64,000 bases of DNA from Aphelidium insulamus (GCA_036784855.1 JAZDSV010000041.1:1-64000), one strand, 5' to 3'. Counted from the stretch's first letter, positions 47,701 through 58,850 are shown. The notes: generated by a model from the sequence alone, not told the origin. Program-made: numbers and translations.

Positions 47701-48983
47701 AAAGAACTCCATGCAGCAGTATGGCAGCTGGTCCATTGTGGCCTCAGTGCGCGGGTCCTGCGCCTCTGCAGTGGCATTGTAGTGGTTTTCGGTGTCGGTA
47801 TAGTTGGATATGTGAATTGAAGACTCCATGGAGTTCAGCGCGTTACGACGCGCAGTGGTTGGTACCTCGTTTGCGGGCCACATGCCGAATACGGGATTGC
47901 GAGCGGACAAGCGCGCGCAAAACGGCGTGCCAACAGTAAGGTATCCATCTGGCTTCGTGATCTTCTTGGCCGCGCCGGTAGTGCCGGTGGCCAGCGAGTA
48001 CGCAAAAGGAATCACCGGAATCTCATCTTGATGCATGCGAGTCACATTCAAGAAGCGAACCTGGTCGGCGTAGCGACGCTTGGACAGCGGCACCGTCGAC
48101 AGCAAGTAGTCGGTCATTTCGCGCAGGCGCGGATAATCCGCAAGTTCCGCGGCGGACAGATGCGCGACCTCGGTAGTGCTGTTGGCCGCGGCGGCACTCA
48201 GAAACACATGCTTGTCCAAGTCAATGCCAACATTGTGCAAATCGCAGCCAAGTGCGGAGCTGTTCATTATATAAGTACAGAAGCAGAATAGAGTACCACA
48301 TATACATACCATTCAAGAAGAGTGAGAAGCAAAAACGTGGTAACGCAGCCGAGAACAAGCACGGCCAGTGTGAGCCAAATGAAAAGACGACGACGACGAG
48401 CTTGGGGCGACAAGCTCTTGCCGCTGAACTTGGAAGTGCCACGCGACCATGCGCCATAGAGACGCGCAGACGCGCGTTCACGCAGAGAGCCCTTGCCAAA
48501 GTACTTCATCTCTTCGGCGGGAATAACGAAATCGGCGCGACCAGGCAACGACTCCACATCGCCATTCGGGGCATCGTGGGCGGCGGCCATAGCGGCACGG
48601 GAGGCGGAACGCGCCGATATCCTGTGCTGTCTCTCCTTCACTACCAGGGAGGAGCGCGGGGTGCCGGAATCATCGGGCACCGTGGCGGTCTGCAATGCTC
48701 CCAGCAATTCAAATTCCATAGCCAGCATTTGGTCGCCGCGGCGTTTATCTTGCTCGGGCAGCAGAGCTGTCAAGTCGGATTCAGGCTGTTGTTGTGGTTG
48801 AGTTTGTTCGGTGCTCGATACCCCGTCGATTACTGCGGCCCCGTCTCCATCCGAGTCGCCCACCACAATGCGCGGCGGCGAAGACGCGTCCACATCAGGC
48901 GGAGGAGGCGGAGGAGACTGGGAGTTCGGCAGCAGCGGAGGGGGCGGCGGCGGCGGCGTACTATTAGAGCCGTCCATGCGCAC
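44739..48983 (-). CDS. Large type II membrane protein of unknown family, 1364 aa
   Basis: Exons: 48983-48310, 48259-47388, 47340-46933, 46879-44739, joining to an open frame of 1365 codons. Residues 1-~200 are cytosolic in appearance, with two poly-Pro runs and a basic segment 'SPQARRRRLFIW' before a single membrane helix (~205-225, 'LTLAVLVLGCVTTFLLLTLL'). The remaining ~1140 residues should lie outside the cell or in the lumen: many N-x-S/T sites ('NSTTE', 'NVTR', 'NYTDTE', 'NATAEA', 'NSSAL', 'NSSSF', 'NTTY') and scattered Cys. Internal patches such as 'GWNDMVNWDLVSAA' look well folded. I recognise no domain. Introns and G/C-rich codons match neighbouring genes, so it seems native. Confidence 0.75.
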
Positions 48984-49264
48984 TGGATATATTTTCCGTG
49001 AACGAGAAAAGAATGAGGGAAATCTTCTCGCTTTTATCCTGCTTCTTCGCTTTTCTTAACTTGGCGCCTTCTGCGCGCCACATTTCCGCTTGCTGACCTT
49101 TGCTGACCAATCAGCGCGCCAGGAACCGTTTGCTCCATTTTGATTGGCTGTCGCAGATTCTTCGATAAGGTTAAGGCAAGGCCATGTGATTCGCGCTGGT
49201 ACAGTTAGACTACTGCGCTCCTAGTGGACATTCATACCATGCATAACATTTATTTCAATACGTC

Positions 49265-50797
49265 TCAGGCTCTGGCCATTGCCATAGCCATGTTACTGCT
49301 GCTGGGCAGGGTCTGCTCGCCGTCCACCATCATCTCATCGCGGCACTTTGAGTTGGACACTATAGTGTTAAATTAGTTATCTTTCTAATGTGCAATGCAC
49401 TTACATTCTCGGCGCACTTCTGCTGTTATTTGGGGGTGAGTTTGGTACTTGACTAGATCCAGCAGGGCATCCTTCTGCTCCGGCGTTAGGTCCTCCTTGT
49501 AGCGCTGCACAAACACCAGCAGACTCTGGTGCCACAGCACGGGCATCTGCCGCGTGTCGGACTTGAAGCGGATAAAGTGAAAAATGAGCGCGTCCACCAC
49601 GCGGAATGGAAGCGCGTATTTCTTGTCCAGCAGGACGCGGATGAAAATACTATTGGCGCCGGTGTACTCCATTTCGGCAATCTTGAGCAGAGCGGCGGAC
49701 GAGTGCAGCACGGGGATAGACACCTTGGACAGCACGCTGCCAAGGATAATCGCTTCTCGAAGGGTGCAGGAGCCTTCTTCGCACAGCGGAAGTAGAACGC
49801 CCTTGAAGAATGCAGCAGGTTTGTATAGCGCCTTCTTCAGTGCCATGTAGTAGTGGTGGTTGACCTTGTGCGACTGTTGGATGTCCTGTCGCACCGCCTC
49901 CAGCAATATCAGATTGAAGAAGCGCTGTGCCATTTTCGGCTTCAGATTCGAGGCAAACAGGCGAGTGGCCTGGTACATGGCGTTGGGTGTCCACTCCTCC
50001 GGCTTGGTGATGTACATGATCTCCTCCCAGTTGGAGAGGGCCGAGATAATCTTGAATGCTTTCGGCAGCTTGCCTGATCTGTATCGCGACAACAGCAGCC
50101 CGACCTTGGTGTACACCTGGACCACGCGCGGGTCCAACTCGGATCCCCCGGCATTCTTGGCTACTGATTGTTCAGCTCCACCATGCAGGTCGCCATCACG
50201 TTCTTTTTGCTGCTGCATCTTTTTCATAATGATGTCGGCAAGATTTTGACGTTCTGGAGCGCGTTCGGGCATAAACATTGCCAGCGCGGCCCTGTCCTCC
50301 TCCGAGATCTGCTGCATAGTTCCGGCGGTGGTGTCACCGAGCAACTGGTACTCGTCTTCGTCAAGATCCGAATAGTTTGCGTGGGCATAGTCTTCGGCTT
50401 CACTTTCGCTCTCATCAATTGCCGGCTGCACTGGGCGCGGTTGTTCCACGGGTCGTCTACATCGTAAATCACCCTGCACAGGCAAAGGATCAACGTACGT
50501 TGGAATAGTTGCATCGTCGCCATCCTCCACCAACTGCTGCTTTGCCTGCTGAAATATGCGACGCGTAATCTTTTCATCCACATCGTGCTATAAAAGTTGT
50601 TAGTAACGGCAAATAATAAATGGCGATGTCGAGCACACCTCATCAGCAGCCGCACCGACGCGTCGTTCTTCGCGCACCGAATACTTGGATCGATGGCCAG
50701 ATTTTGTGGCAGTTCTAGCGCCAATATCGTGCATTTGGACATGAAGAGGGTCGTGCCGAGGCTTCTTGAGCGCGCGGCCGTGACTCGTTGTCTTCAT
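49265..50797 (-). CDS. BYSL: Bystin (Enp1), ribosome small-subunit assembly factor, 478 aa
   Basis: Exons: 50797-50639, 50587-49405, 49359-49265 (introns 51 and 45 nt). It is needed for pre-40S maturation in the nucleolus. The N-terminal 190 residues are charged and disordered; the helical bystin domain follows: 'YRSGKLPKAFKIISALSNWEEIMYITKPEEWTPNAMYQATRLF', 'AQRFFNLILLEAVRQDI', 'HHYYMALKKALYKPAAFFKGVLLPLCEEGSCTLREA', 'IPVLHSSAALLKIAEMEYTGANSIFIRVLLDKKYALP' and 'MPVLWHQSLLVFVQRYKEDL'. The short last exon adds 'LSNSKCRDEMMVDGEQTLP', aligning with the usual C-terminus. An AATAAA-like signal was not pinned down. Confidence 0.96.
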
Positions 50798-51190
50798 CGA
50801 GGGCAAAGTGGAGAAAATTGATTTAGGTTTCGGTTGGTGCACTTGATTGCGTTGAAGACCGCATTGAATCATGTTTAGCTGTTTGTTAACAGTTGTCGTG
50901 TAACTATGTATATGAGCAAACGGATATGAGCATCGGAGCTGCTTACTTGTCTTAAAAGATCTGAAGTGAAGTGCACGCTGTCACTCTGTCTGTCACTCTG
51001 CCTACGATCACGAACACTAGCCGGAGAAACTTCATATTAGGTCGTTAGTCGCCCACATTTTTTATGCATTAATATATCCATTCAAATATTATATTTCTCG
51101 ATCTATGTAAATGTCATCAACATGTCAGCATCAATGCTATATTTAAATGTAATTGTAGGCCTCGTCATCTTGAAAGCCCCACCTCAGTTC
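50798..51190. other. Intergenic region
   Basis: No gene is visible. A GTCTGTCACTCTG repeat pair lies at ~50983-51002. Otherwise AT-rich. Confidence 0.55.
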
Positions 51191-52312
51191 CTAATGTGCT
51201 TCTCGTGACAACTGTTCTTGGCGCGCAAGAAGTCGTTCATATGTTAATGCATGACCAAGCAAAGATGCAGTTTCCACAGAGTGCGAAAGCCGCGTAATGC
51301 CGCTGGCCTGTCGCAGCAGAAATTCCAAAGCATCTGACGAGTCTCGTTGAGCAGCAATCATCATGAGCGTCGAATGGTCTTCATCCACTGCATCCAAATT
51401 CGCCCCCGCAGTCAAAAGCAACTCCATCATGGAAATATTGTTGCGAGCGACAGCGACAATTAGCGCCGTTACCCCTTTTGAAATTCGCACATCAACCGGC
51501 ACTCTGCATCGCTGGTCCAAAAGTACCCGAACAACATTCAGGTGTCCCAATGCCACAGCAATATGTAGCAGCTCGTCAGAAATCGAACCGAGTCGTAGGA
51601 AACAAAGCCGGTGCAAGAGTTTGGGCATGTTGTGTACTGCCGCATAAAAAATCGGGCGATCAATTAGAGCAATTTGGCTTCTTCCAATCTTTCGGACAAG
51701 TACGCGAACTAGTTTGGGCTTGCCGTCGCGTAGTACTCGAACTAGTATTTCGGGAGGAACACCCGAGACATGTCTGCACAGTTCTTGCAGACTTTTTGCC
51801 TGGTTGTGTTCCACGGCAACATGCATCATTTTCGCAAAGAACTTTGGGCCAGTAACTTTTAGAGTCTTAATTACCAGTTTAACCATAGCCCCATTTCCTA
51901 ATTGAACTGCAAGAGATAATATTTCGCACACTTGATCTCCATTCATCCACTGATATATCGGCTTGCCTTCCATAAGTGAGAGCGCGGAGAAAAGCTGCAG
52001 ATCATTCGATCGCACCGCAGTGACAAACGGGTTGGGAATGGGTACCGTGCACATGGGACATGCGCCCCAATTAGTGATAATCTCTAGCAGACATTTCTCG
52101 TGCAGCAGATTGCGGTGAATACATTTCATCGGTATTCGAAGAGGCAATTCGTCAGGCAGCAGAGGATAGAAGCAGTGGATGCATTCCTCTCGCTCCTCGG
52201 TCGGCAAGTTATCAGGGGCATCAACCCGCGACTCGTCTACAGGAGGGGCCGGCGCGGCCCACACGCTGACCAGCAAACCGAGCGCCAGCAAAAGCGCGTG
52301 AATTATGAGCAT
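51191..52312 (-). CDS. Signal peptide + RING-H2 + ankyrin repeat protein, 373 aa
   Basis: Single exon. Residues 1-20 form a signal peptide ('MLIIHALLLALGLLVSVWAA') with a likely cut before PAPP. A RING-H2 finger follows with all eight ligands: C44, C47, C64, H66, H71, C74, C85, C88, in the order C-x2-C-x16-C-x-H-x4-H-x2-C-x10-C-x2-C. Residues ~95-360 are ankyrin-like helical repeats, clearest at 'DELLHIAVALGHLNVVRVLLD', 'GVTALIVAVARNNISMMELLLTAGANLDAVDEDHSTLMMIAAQ'. RING fingers normally act as E3 ubiquitin ligases in the cytosol; a cleavable signal on one is odd. No membrane helix follows that would make it an ER-resident ligase. A secreted, host-acting ligase is one possible reading; a misjudged start (next Met at 62) is another. 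No introns, unlike most neighbours. Confidence 0.8.
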   Translation of the reverse strand: MLIIHALLLALGLLVSVWAAPAPPVDESRVDAPDNLPTEEREECIHCFYPLLPDELPLRIPMKCIHRNLLHEKCLLEIITNWGACPMCTVPIPNPFVTAVRSNDLQLFSALSLMEGKPIYQWMNGDQVCEILSLAVQLGNGAMVKLVIKTLKVTGPKFFAKMMHVAVEHNQAKSLQELCRHVSGVPPEILVRVLRDGKPKLVRVLVRKIGRSQIALIDRPIFYAAVHNMPKLLHRLCFLRLGSISDELLHIAVALGHLNVVRVLLDQRCRVPVDVRISKGVTALIVAVARNNISMMELLLTAGANLDAVDEDHSTLMMIAAQRDSSDALEFLLRQASGITRLSHSVETASLLGHALTYERLLARQEQLSREAH

Positions 52313-52936
52313 TTTGACGCGTGATCGTGATCGTGATCAGGGGTGCAAAGGACCAATCCCTCGGTGCAAAGGACAAGCTTTCCAACAACAGCAATGCAAA
52401 ATCATCTTCAGTTCGCCTCTGCCAGAACAAGTAAACGTTATCGTTATCTTATTTGTGTTGTCTTAATTGTATTTAAGTAGCACTATGTACATAAATACCG
52501 CCAGCATCTTGGCCCTCAATGGTACAGCATGGTGGCTGTAGCGATCTAGTTTCTGCATCGTGCAGATCACGCTATCGATGCAATTACGGAATATAACACG
52601 GCAATTTGTACTTCGATGTAGTACATAAATTATGGGCGAACATATACTGCTGACGAAACACCAGCCATCACAAATGATGTACGTCGACTAAAAAGGTTGC
52701 CATCAAATCATGTTGAGGCTGTCTTCGAGGAGGAGACGTGGTCGATCATTAATGCAAGTGCATTTTAACACAGCAACAGACTCTGAAGGTTGAGTAAGAA
52801 CATGTGCTCTCCAGCGTGCCTTTCACCAGCGGAGAAGGGGTAAAGATCAGATGGAATTCACTCGGACGTTAAACTCACATTCAATGAAGGGCCCGCACTT
52901 GCGTTGCCGCCTACTCCTTGAACGTTCATTCACAAA
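52313..52936. other. Intergenic region
   Basis: No supported gene. A CGTGATCGTGATCGTGATCA short tandem lies at ~52319-52338, near the RING-ankyrin start, followed by AT-rich sequence. It presumably holds promoters for the two divergent neighbours. Confidence 0.5.
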
Positions 52937-54056
52937 ATGGAGCCGCCACTTCACACGGCGCCGCGCCAGTGGCCGTCACAACCTCCTCACGCAGCCTCGC
53001 CCACGCTGCAGACACTGCTTCCCCGGCCACCCGCGTCAAGCATGGCCTCTGCAGTCCCGTCGTCTCCGCAATCGGTTACGCTGCCACCCATCGCCACCCA
53101 ACACGTATCTCACACCGCGGCACCCCCGGCACACTCCACCCCAGCGCCAACGCTCACGACAAAGCAGCACAACAGCATGAACACAGGTCATCAAGTACCT
53201 CAACCACTGGGTCCCGGTGCAATAGTGTGGGCGCGCACGGGCAAGCAGCCGCACTGGCCCGCACAAATCGTCGACCCGCAACGTAGTGCTGCCACCGCTA
53301 ATCTGGGCGGTCACAAACCTGGCTATCTACTCGTCCACTTCTTTGGCACTCTTGACTAGTACGTTCTACATATCTACCTGTATATGTATCACAGTAGACA
53401 ACGTGCTTGTACCGTGTGTATGTATCTATAACTACAACCCGCGTAACTACTGCAATAGTGACTACTACTTCTACTACAATACTACAATTCTACAATACTA
53501 CACTACTGCACCATTTCTTACAATAGTGAACTAACGGTGATGCAGTTCATATTGCGCACCCAGCAATGTTTTACCATTCCAACCATTCTACCGGGAAAAG
53601 CATCGCAAATCACGCGCCAAACTGTTCATATTAGCTGTACAACAGGCCAACACCCAACAAGCGACCGGCCAGTCACCCGCCGGATGGCTCAACGACGACA
53701 CTGAAAGCGTAGTGGAACGGCACGGACTGTACATTATGCCCCCGCCGAGATCCATGGTGGCGGGAAGGTCTCCCAAACGTCTGGCGGACCATGACAACGA
53801 GGAAGCAAAGCCGCCCGCCGCGGACGACGACGACGACCCCTACTTTACTGATGTAAGCTGTGCACATTGAATAATACCTGTATCACTCTCATCATGCTTG
53901 TGACAGCCGTGGAGCCAACTCATTCAGCAACATGAACCAGGCTTTTCGGGGGTGCCGCGCCTGGTCAACGTCAACTCGGCCAAGGCAAAGCGGCGACGGG
54001 AGCGCCAAGTCAAGGTGATGCGGCAACTGGCACTCATCGGGCCCGCCGAAAGCTAA
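52937..54056 (+). CDS. PWWP-domain protein, 292 aa
   Basis: Exons: 52937-53358, 53546-53852, 53907-54056. The N-terminal ~95 residues are Pro/Ser/Thr/His-rich. The PWWP domain runs from 'PGAIVWARTGKQPHWPAQIVDP' through 'PGYLLVHFFGTLDY' and, across the first intron, 'SYCAPSNVLPFQPFYREKHRKS'. PWWP domains bind methylated histone tails and DNA, so a nuclear chromatin role is likely. An acidic run of five Asp near residue 235 and a basic end 'AKAKRRRERQVKVMRQL' follow. The first intron is 187 nt, three times the local norm, and rich in ACTACT-like triplets. The frame across it is fixed by the PWWP fold. I cannot assign it to a named orthologue. Confidence 0.82.
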
Positions 54057-54154
54057 TACAAATGTATTTCCTCTCAATGTACATCCTCTCAATTCTCGTC
54101 GATGTATGTCTCTAATTATCTTCTGTGTGTGCTTTATCACCACCATGAGATGTC

Positions 54155-55034
54155 CTACTCGGCCACCACGCCGACTTGTGCCGCACGTATCACCACACCC
54201 TTGAGCATGTAGCCCTTTTTGGTGACGGTGAACACGGTGCCCGGCTCTGGCGCTTTCTTCTCCTCGCCTTCCGCCGACGGTGATGATGATGACGCCTGGA
54301 TGGAGCTGGCCGGCTGCTGGAACAGAGCCTGATGCAGGTGCGGGTCGAACCGTTCACCGAGCGCGTCGAAATGCTCCAGACCATGACGACGGAACGCGGC
54401 CAGCAGTTCCGCGTGCGTCATGTGCAGCCCCTCATACAGGTTCTTCAGCTGGGGGTTGGCGTCAGAGTGGCGCTGTGCCACGGGCACACTGTCCAGTGCC
54501 AGTTCGAGGATGTCGGCCACGGAGAGCAGATCGCCGGCGAATGACTTTATTGCCAGCTGCTGCGCCTGCTCCTTCTCGCGGCGAGTTCTCTCGCGCAGGT
54601 TCTACTGATGTCAGCACTTGTATGAAGGTGAGATATCCATTATACTCAAGTCGTGTAAAGGTATATATATATATATATATATATGTATATCTATATATAT
54701 ACATATATTACAGTATACACACCTCGGCGTCAGCAAGAGAGCGCAGGTAGTGGTCCTTGATCTCCTTGAGTTCGGCTTGCAGGGTGGCAACACGCTCCTC
54801 GCACTCGCTGGCGGCCTTGGAATCGGCGTCGGTGGCAGAGGATGCGTCTGTGCCTGATGTCGCGTCCGTGGATGGCTTGCCATCAGTCTGGTCAGCCGGC
54901 GGCGTGGAGGTGGACGACGATGTGGATGAAGATGAAAAGAGCGAGGACCACAGAGTGCGCGAGTTGCCGGCGCGCAGTGCACTGACCGGGGCGCGACATG
55001 CCAGCGGAGCCGCCATTAGCGCGTGACGCAGCAT
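54155..55034 (-). CDS. MGE1: Mitochondrial GrpE (Mge1), nucleotide exchange factor for mtHsp70, 252 aa
   Basis: Exons: 55034-54723 and 54601-54155. A ~35-residue Arg/Ala-rich leader without acids ('MLRHALMAAPLACRAPVSALRAG') indicates mitochondrial import. A Ser/Thr/Asp-rich linker leads to the long GrpE helix ('CEERVATLQAELKEIKDHYLRSLADAENLRERTRREKEQAQQLAI'), the four-helix region ('FAGDLLSVADILELALDS'), 'FDPHLHQALFQ' and the beta-wing signature 'TKKGYMLKGVVIRAAQVGVV'. The 121-nt intron is largely TA repeats (54661-54710). It converges on the PWWP gene with a gap under 100 bp. The hydrophilic upstream ATG at 55079 was rejected because it would weaken the leader. Confidence 0.95.
54661..54710. 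repeat. (TA)n repeat inside the GrpE intron
   Basis: TA dinucleotides with a few GTATATC interruptions, forming a self-complementary stretch that could pair as a hairpin. It lies wholly within the intron. Confidence 0.9.
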
Positions 55035-55647
55035 ATTAAATGATTGTCGTGATGTCAGTGGCCCTTCTAGTTTATGCATGTGCCTGTGTATATTTAGCCT
55101 TGATCCCTTGTTATATGCATAACAATGAAGGTTCAGTTATCCACGGCGGGTAGAAATAATATCTGACTTTGGTATGCCTAGAAGTTGTTGGACTAACGTA
55201 CTACAGAGCAGTATACGTTCTTTAATAAAGACAGCAAGATGCTACTTAATAAAGCCGAACTTTTTGGCGACAACGATATCAACTTCATGCAACATCTAGC
55301 GCTAGAAACTGCTATTCACACTAAATAACTTGTGCATAAAAGTAAGTCTGATTAATGAGACATTAAGATTTAATTATGCTACATATTTATGTATGTGGAT
55401 ACGATAATTCGTGAAGTGGTAAGGCGATCAACCGAGTGCCAGTGACATCTACTATATACTGTGCTGCTAAGTACTGAAGTATCACTGAAGAGATATGAAG
55501 AGTCTAGAGGATAATACCTTGGCAGTAAATACCTCCACTGTACTCCATTACTTCAATGGGCAGCAGTATACATATATATGCATATATATATATATATATA
55601 TATATGTATGCACAATGCACGCTGATTAAGCACTTCTGTATACAATA
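55035..55647. other. AT-rich intergenic region
   Basis: No gene is visible. A near-perfect palindromic TA tract (CATATATATGCATATATA and on) lies at ~55568-55607, next to the poly-A end of the retroelement. Confidence 0.6.
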
Positions 55648-58600
55648 TTTTTTTTTTTTTTTTTGCAGAAAAATTAATTTTATTTACAATTAAATTGGCA
55701 GACCAGAACGTCCCAGCTGGCGAGTTCGATCAACAATGGCCTGACCAATTTGCTGCATTGTGATGAATTGCAGCCTCTGATGTGCCCGGTGTATAGCAAG
55801 ACATTCCTTCATGCCGTAGCGCTGTGCAATCCCCACAGCAATAGTTCGCACAATCTGTAGAGCCCGCCGACTGAAGATGCCAGTGTTGGTGACCACAAAT
55901 GGTGAGAACAGGAGACCCTCGCGCCGGCAGTCTTGCAGATATTTCTGTGTTTTGGCAGCTTCCTTTTGCGCTATGATGTCGGGGTGGCTGAATGTGTTGG
56001 CAACAGTGACATCAATGCACAGGCCCTGGCGTCCCGCCCACTGTGGAATATATACATCGGCAGGTCGTAAATTTGTACCGGGTATCAGGTTTTCTGGTTC
56101 TTTTTGTGGTGCCAGTCCAGCCTTTGATGCCATGTCATGTAGTGCATTTCGCAGAAAGTTGTGTCGGCCCCACTGATTATCCCCACCACCACAAATTGAG
56201 TCGTGAGTTCCATTGCTGTCGGCCATTTGTCTGCAGTCTGGCAATGGGCACTTGGTGGGTCGGGCTCGAACTGGGATGCCATAGCGAAACTTCAAAGCCA
56301 TTGGCGTAAACATCACGCTGCATGCGAAGGCCGTCATACTGTACTGGAAGTGTTGCTAGCCATTGTCCACTCTGAGGAGCCAGGCAGTCTCGAATCCGGG
56401 TTGCTGAGTAATCTTGTGCTGGCAGATCCCTGATGTATTGGCGATTTCATCCACAATAGACTGCTGAATTTGGGCTGAAAGTGAGTGCTGAGGTTGTGTA
56501 AACGCAAGTAAGTCCTGCATCAACACTTCACTTCCATGACCGACTGCAGCATTCCATTTTTGGAGTGACTCGTCAAGAAGGGGGCGCAGCTGTACTGAAA
56601 ATCGAGAGACTTGGGCCAGGCATCCCGTGTAGCACGATCGAGCCAAGTCTTGTGCGAGTGGAAGGCCTAGCCCACCCATCTTGATAGGGAGACTAATCAG
56701 TTTGCGTAGAATGCCATCCATAGGGCGATTAAAGCACACCTCGCCAATGTGCTCCGAGAACATGTCATCAAAAGCTAAGGTAGCCTCCCGGAATGTATCT
56801 GGCTCGCAAACTCTGAAGAGATGGTTTGATTTCGGAAATCCCAAGCAGTGGCGATAGAGTGGTAGGATATACTGGGCGTGCTCGAGGTCTTTAACTTGCT
56901 CCAGTAATTCGTCAATTTCAGCAGTCTTCTTGCACACCACTGAAGCAGCAAAGTTGGCACCTCCGACTGGACCACCCAAAAGTACAACGCCTTCTTGGTG
57001 GATGTGCTTCATGAATGGGAATGCTGTATACTGCCCAGCTTGAGTTGGCCACCACACCTGGCACTTGGTTTCATTCATGACCAACCCAATTCGAGCACCC
57101 TCCTCCTGGATGATCTGCTTGGCCTTTGCTACCTGCGCCACATCTCCGACAATTGTACCATCGTCTAAGTACCATTGAAAGAAATCGAGCTGACATTCCT
57201 GCTGGACCTTGGAAGAATTGGCTGAATGGTCAGTGTACCAGACAACATGGGGCCAAGAGGGTCGCCTTGCTGCACTCCCATCGAGCTTGTCAGGAGTGTG
57301 TTGCCTGCGTACAATACTGCACCCTTGTGATAGCAGTACTCCACCCAGGGTGCAATGGCTGGGACCAGGTGACGGACTTGCTGAAACATGGCGTCGCGGT
57401 GAATTGAGTTGAATGCATTCTTGAAGTCGAGCAGGAGGAGCACCTTGCCTGGATTGTCTTGGTGCTGATTGACAGAAGTGCTGCGCCTCCAAAATAACCG
57501 ACTCGGCTCCATTCTTCCGCCGCCACACCCACCTGCAGCGGCTTCAGGTGAGCCACACCTTGTCTTGCATTAGCCGCGCTGCACACTTGGACACCAGCCG
57601 CCGCCAGACCTCTCCAACTGCAATGGGCCGAGTACCACCGTCCGGTTTGCGTAGTGGTATCAGTGGAGCAGACGCTACAAAGGCGCGGCCTCAATGGGGA
57701 GTTGACCGCTCAACAGCTTGTTGACCCATGCTGTAATCTCGCCTTCGAGTCGCCTCTCGCGATGCCACTGATGTCCCCTCCAATGCAGCCACAATGTGGC
57801 AGCCCGCAGTCCATCTCGTCCACAAGCACTCTCCTTTGGAAAACTGTCCAGGGCTGCCTTAACGTCCGGCCAGGTCACCTTCGAGTGCTTGCTGATGTAG
57901 ATCAATGTTGGGAGCAGCGTCATTCATCATCGTAGGCTGGGTGCTTTGCCCTGAGATCTTCCACCACTTCGTCGGTGCAGCATCCTTGACACCCGAAGAC
58001 CGCAGCGCCGGCAAGCATCACCTAGACGTCCAAGTTCAACCAGTCGCCTGCAGCGCCGTATTGTTGCAGTTCTGCCATCTTGGTGATTAACTGCCTGCCG
58101 CAGCTCCCCAACACCTCGTCCCCGCTACCTGCTTCAACTCCTCTGATGATTGCCAATTGGTTAGTAGCCGTCTGGTTTGCAGAGCTTGGGGCTGATCGAC
58201 CACTGCCCGATGCACGCGCTGGGAGCATATGCAGGCCGCGCAATGTTGTTGGCAGAGCAGTCGCGGTTTACCCTGCCAAGCTGCTGAAAAGCTGAGCTCC
58301 GACATTGCCTTGCACCGAGTGGGGACGTATTTAATGGTGGTGCATGTCGAGGTACGAATCTGACGGAATACTTGTTGTGGGTCGGCTTGGCACGGCTGAA
58401 ATCGGTACGGTGCGGCGTCGTTGTCATGTCTGTGGGCGTGTGTTTGTTGGGGCGGGGCTGGGGCTGCCACGGCACGTCCGATACGTCTGGGAGTAGCCTT
58501 GCTGGCATCGGCACCTGGAAGTCGCCATTCCATACGCCCGCCGGTTGACGGGACACACCCATTTGTTCATGCGGGTGAAGTACTGGATGCAGCGAGGGTC

Positions 58601-58850
58601 CTTGAGAAGCTCGACGTCCTGCCGAATGTGTTGTTTGAGGACGTGGTCAAGCTCTGTGGCGGCGCTGTCGCAGATGGCCGGGTATCCAGGAGTGCTGAGG
58701 GTAAATGGGCATGGCCAGAGACGGCTGCAGCGACGTTGTGGAGGAGGCGGGTTATTGGTGTGGGCTCCAAAGCGGCGTCGTCATCCGGTGAAACGAGGGG
58801 GCAACACCGCCGGCTGTGCTGATGGTTCCTCTGATTCGTTGTCGCTGCCG
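55648..58850 (-). mobile_element. Decayed non-LTR retrotransposon with restriction-like endonuclease
   Basis: On the minus strand the element ends in a 17-base poly-A (55664-55648) shortly after AATAAA, and no LTRs were seen. From 5' to 3': an N-terminal region (~58.8-58.0 kb) with a degraded Cys/His cluster ('WVCPVNRRAYGMATSRCRC'), RT motifs 'DVKAALDSFPKESACGRDGLRA', 'TRPIAVGEVWRRLVSKCAARL', 'LLLLDFKNAFNSIHRDAMF', 'GVQQGDPLGPMLSG' and 'FFQWYLDDGTIVGD' (catalytic YLDD), then a thumb, a C-terminal zinc-knuckle-like cluster and an endonuclease domain. RT blocks lie in at least two frames, so it cannot make a full protein. The 5' limit is approximate; it is the first point where element-like coding is seen. 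Confidence 0.8.
55690..57528 (-). pseudogene. Reverse transcriptase C-terminal half and PD-(D/E)XK endonuclease (broken)
   Basis: The longest intact part of the retroelement. From 57528 the frame encodes the YLDD block and thumb to a TAG at 56358-56356; after six more codons the same frame continues to 55690, so a single nonsense mutation splits it. The downstream piece holds 'CPLPDC...THDSICGGGDNQWGRHN' (a Cys/His zinc-binding cluster) and 'LRPADVYIPQWAGRQGLCIDVTVANTF' followed by a Lys-rich helix, matching the D-x(n)-D-x-T-V...K pattern of restriction-like endonucleases in R2/CRE-type and related elements. The frame from 57512 carries the earlier RT blocks, so a frameshift lies near 57.2 kb. 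Confidence 0.75.
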
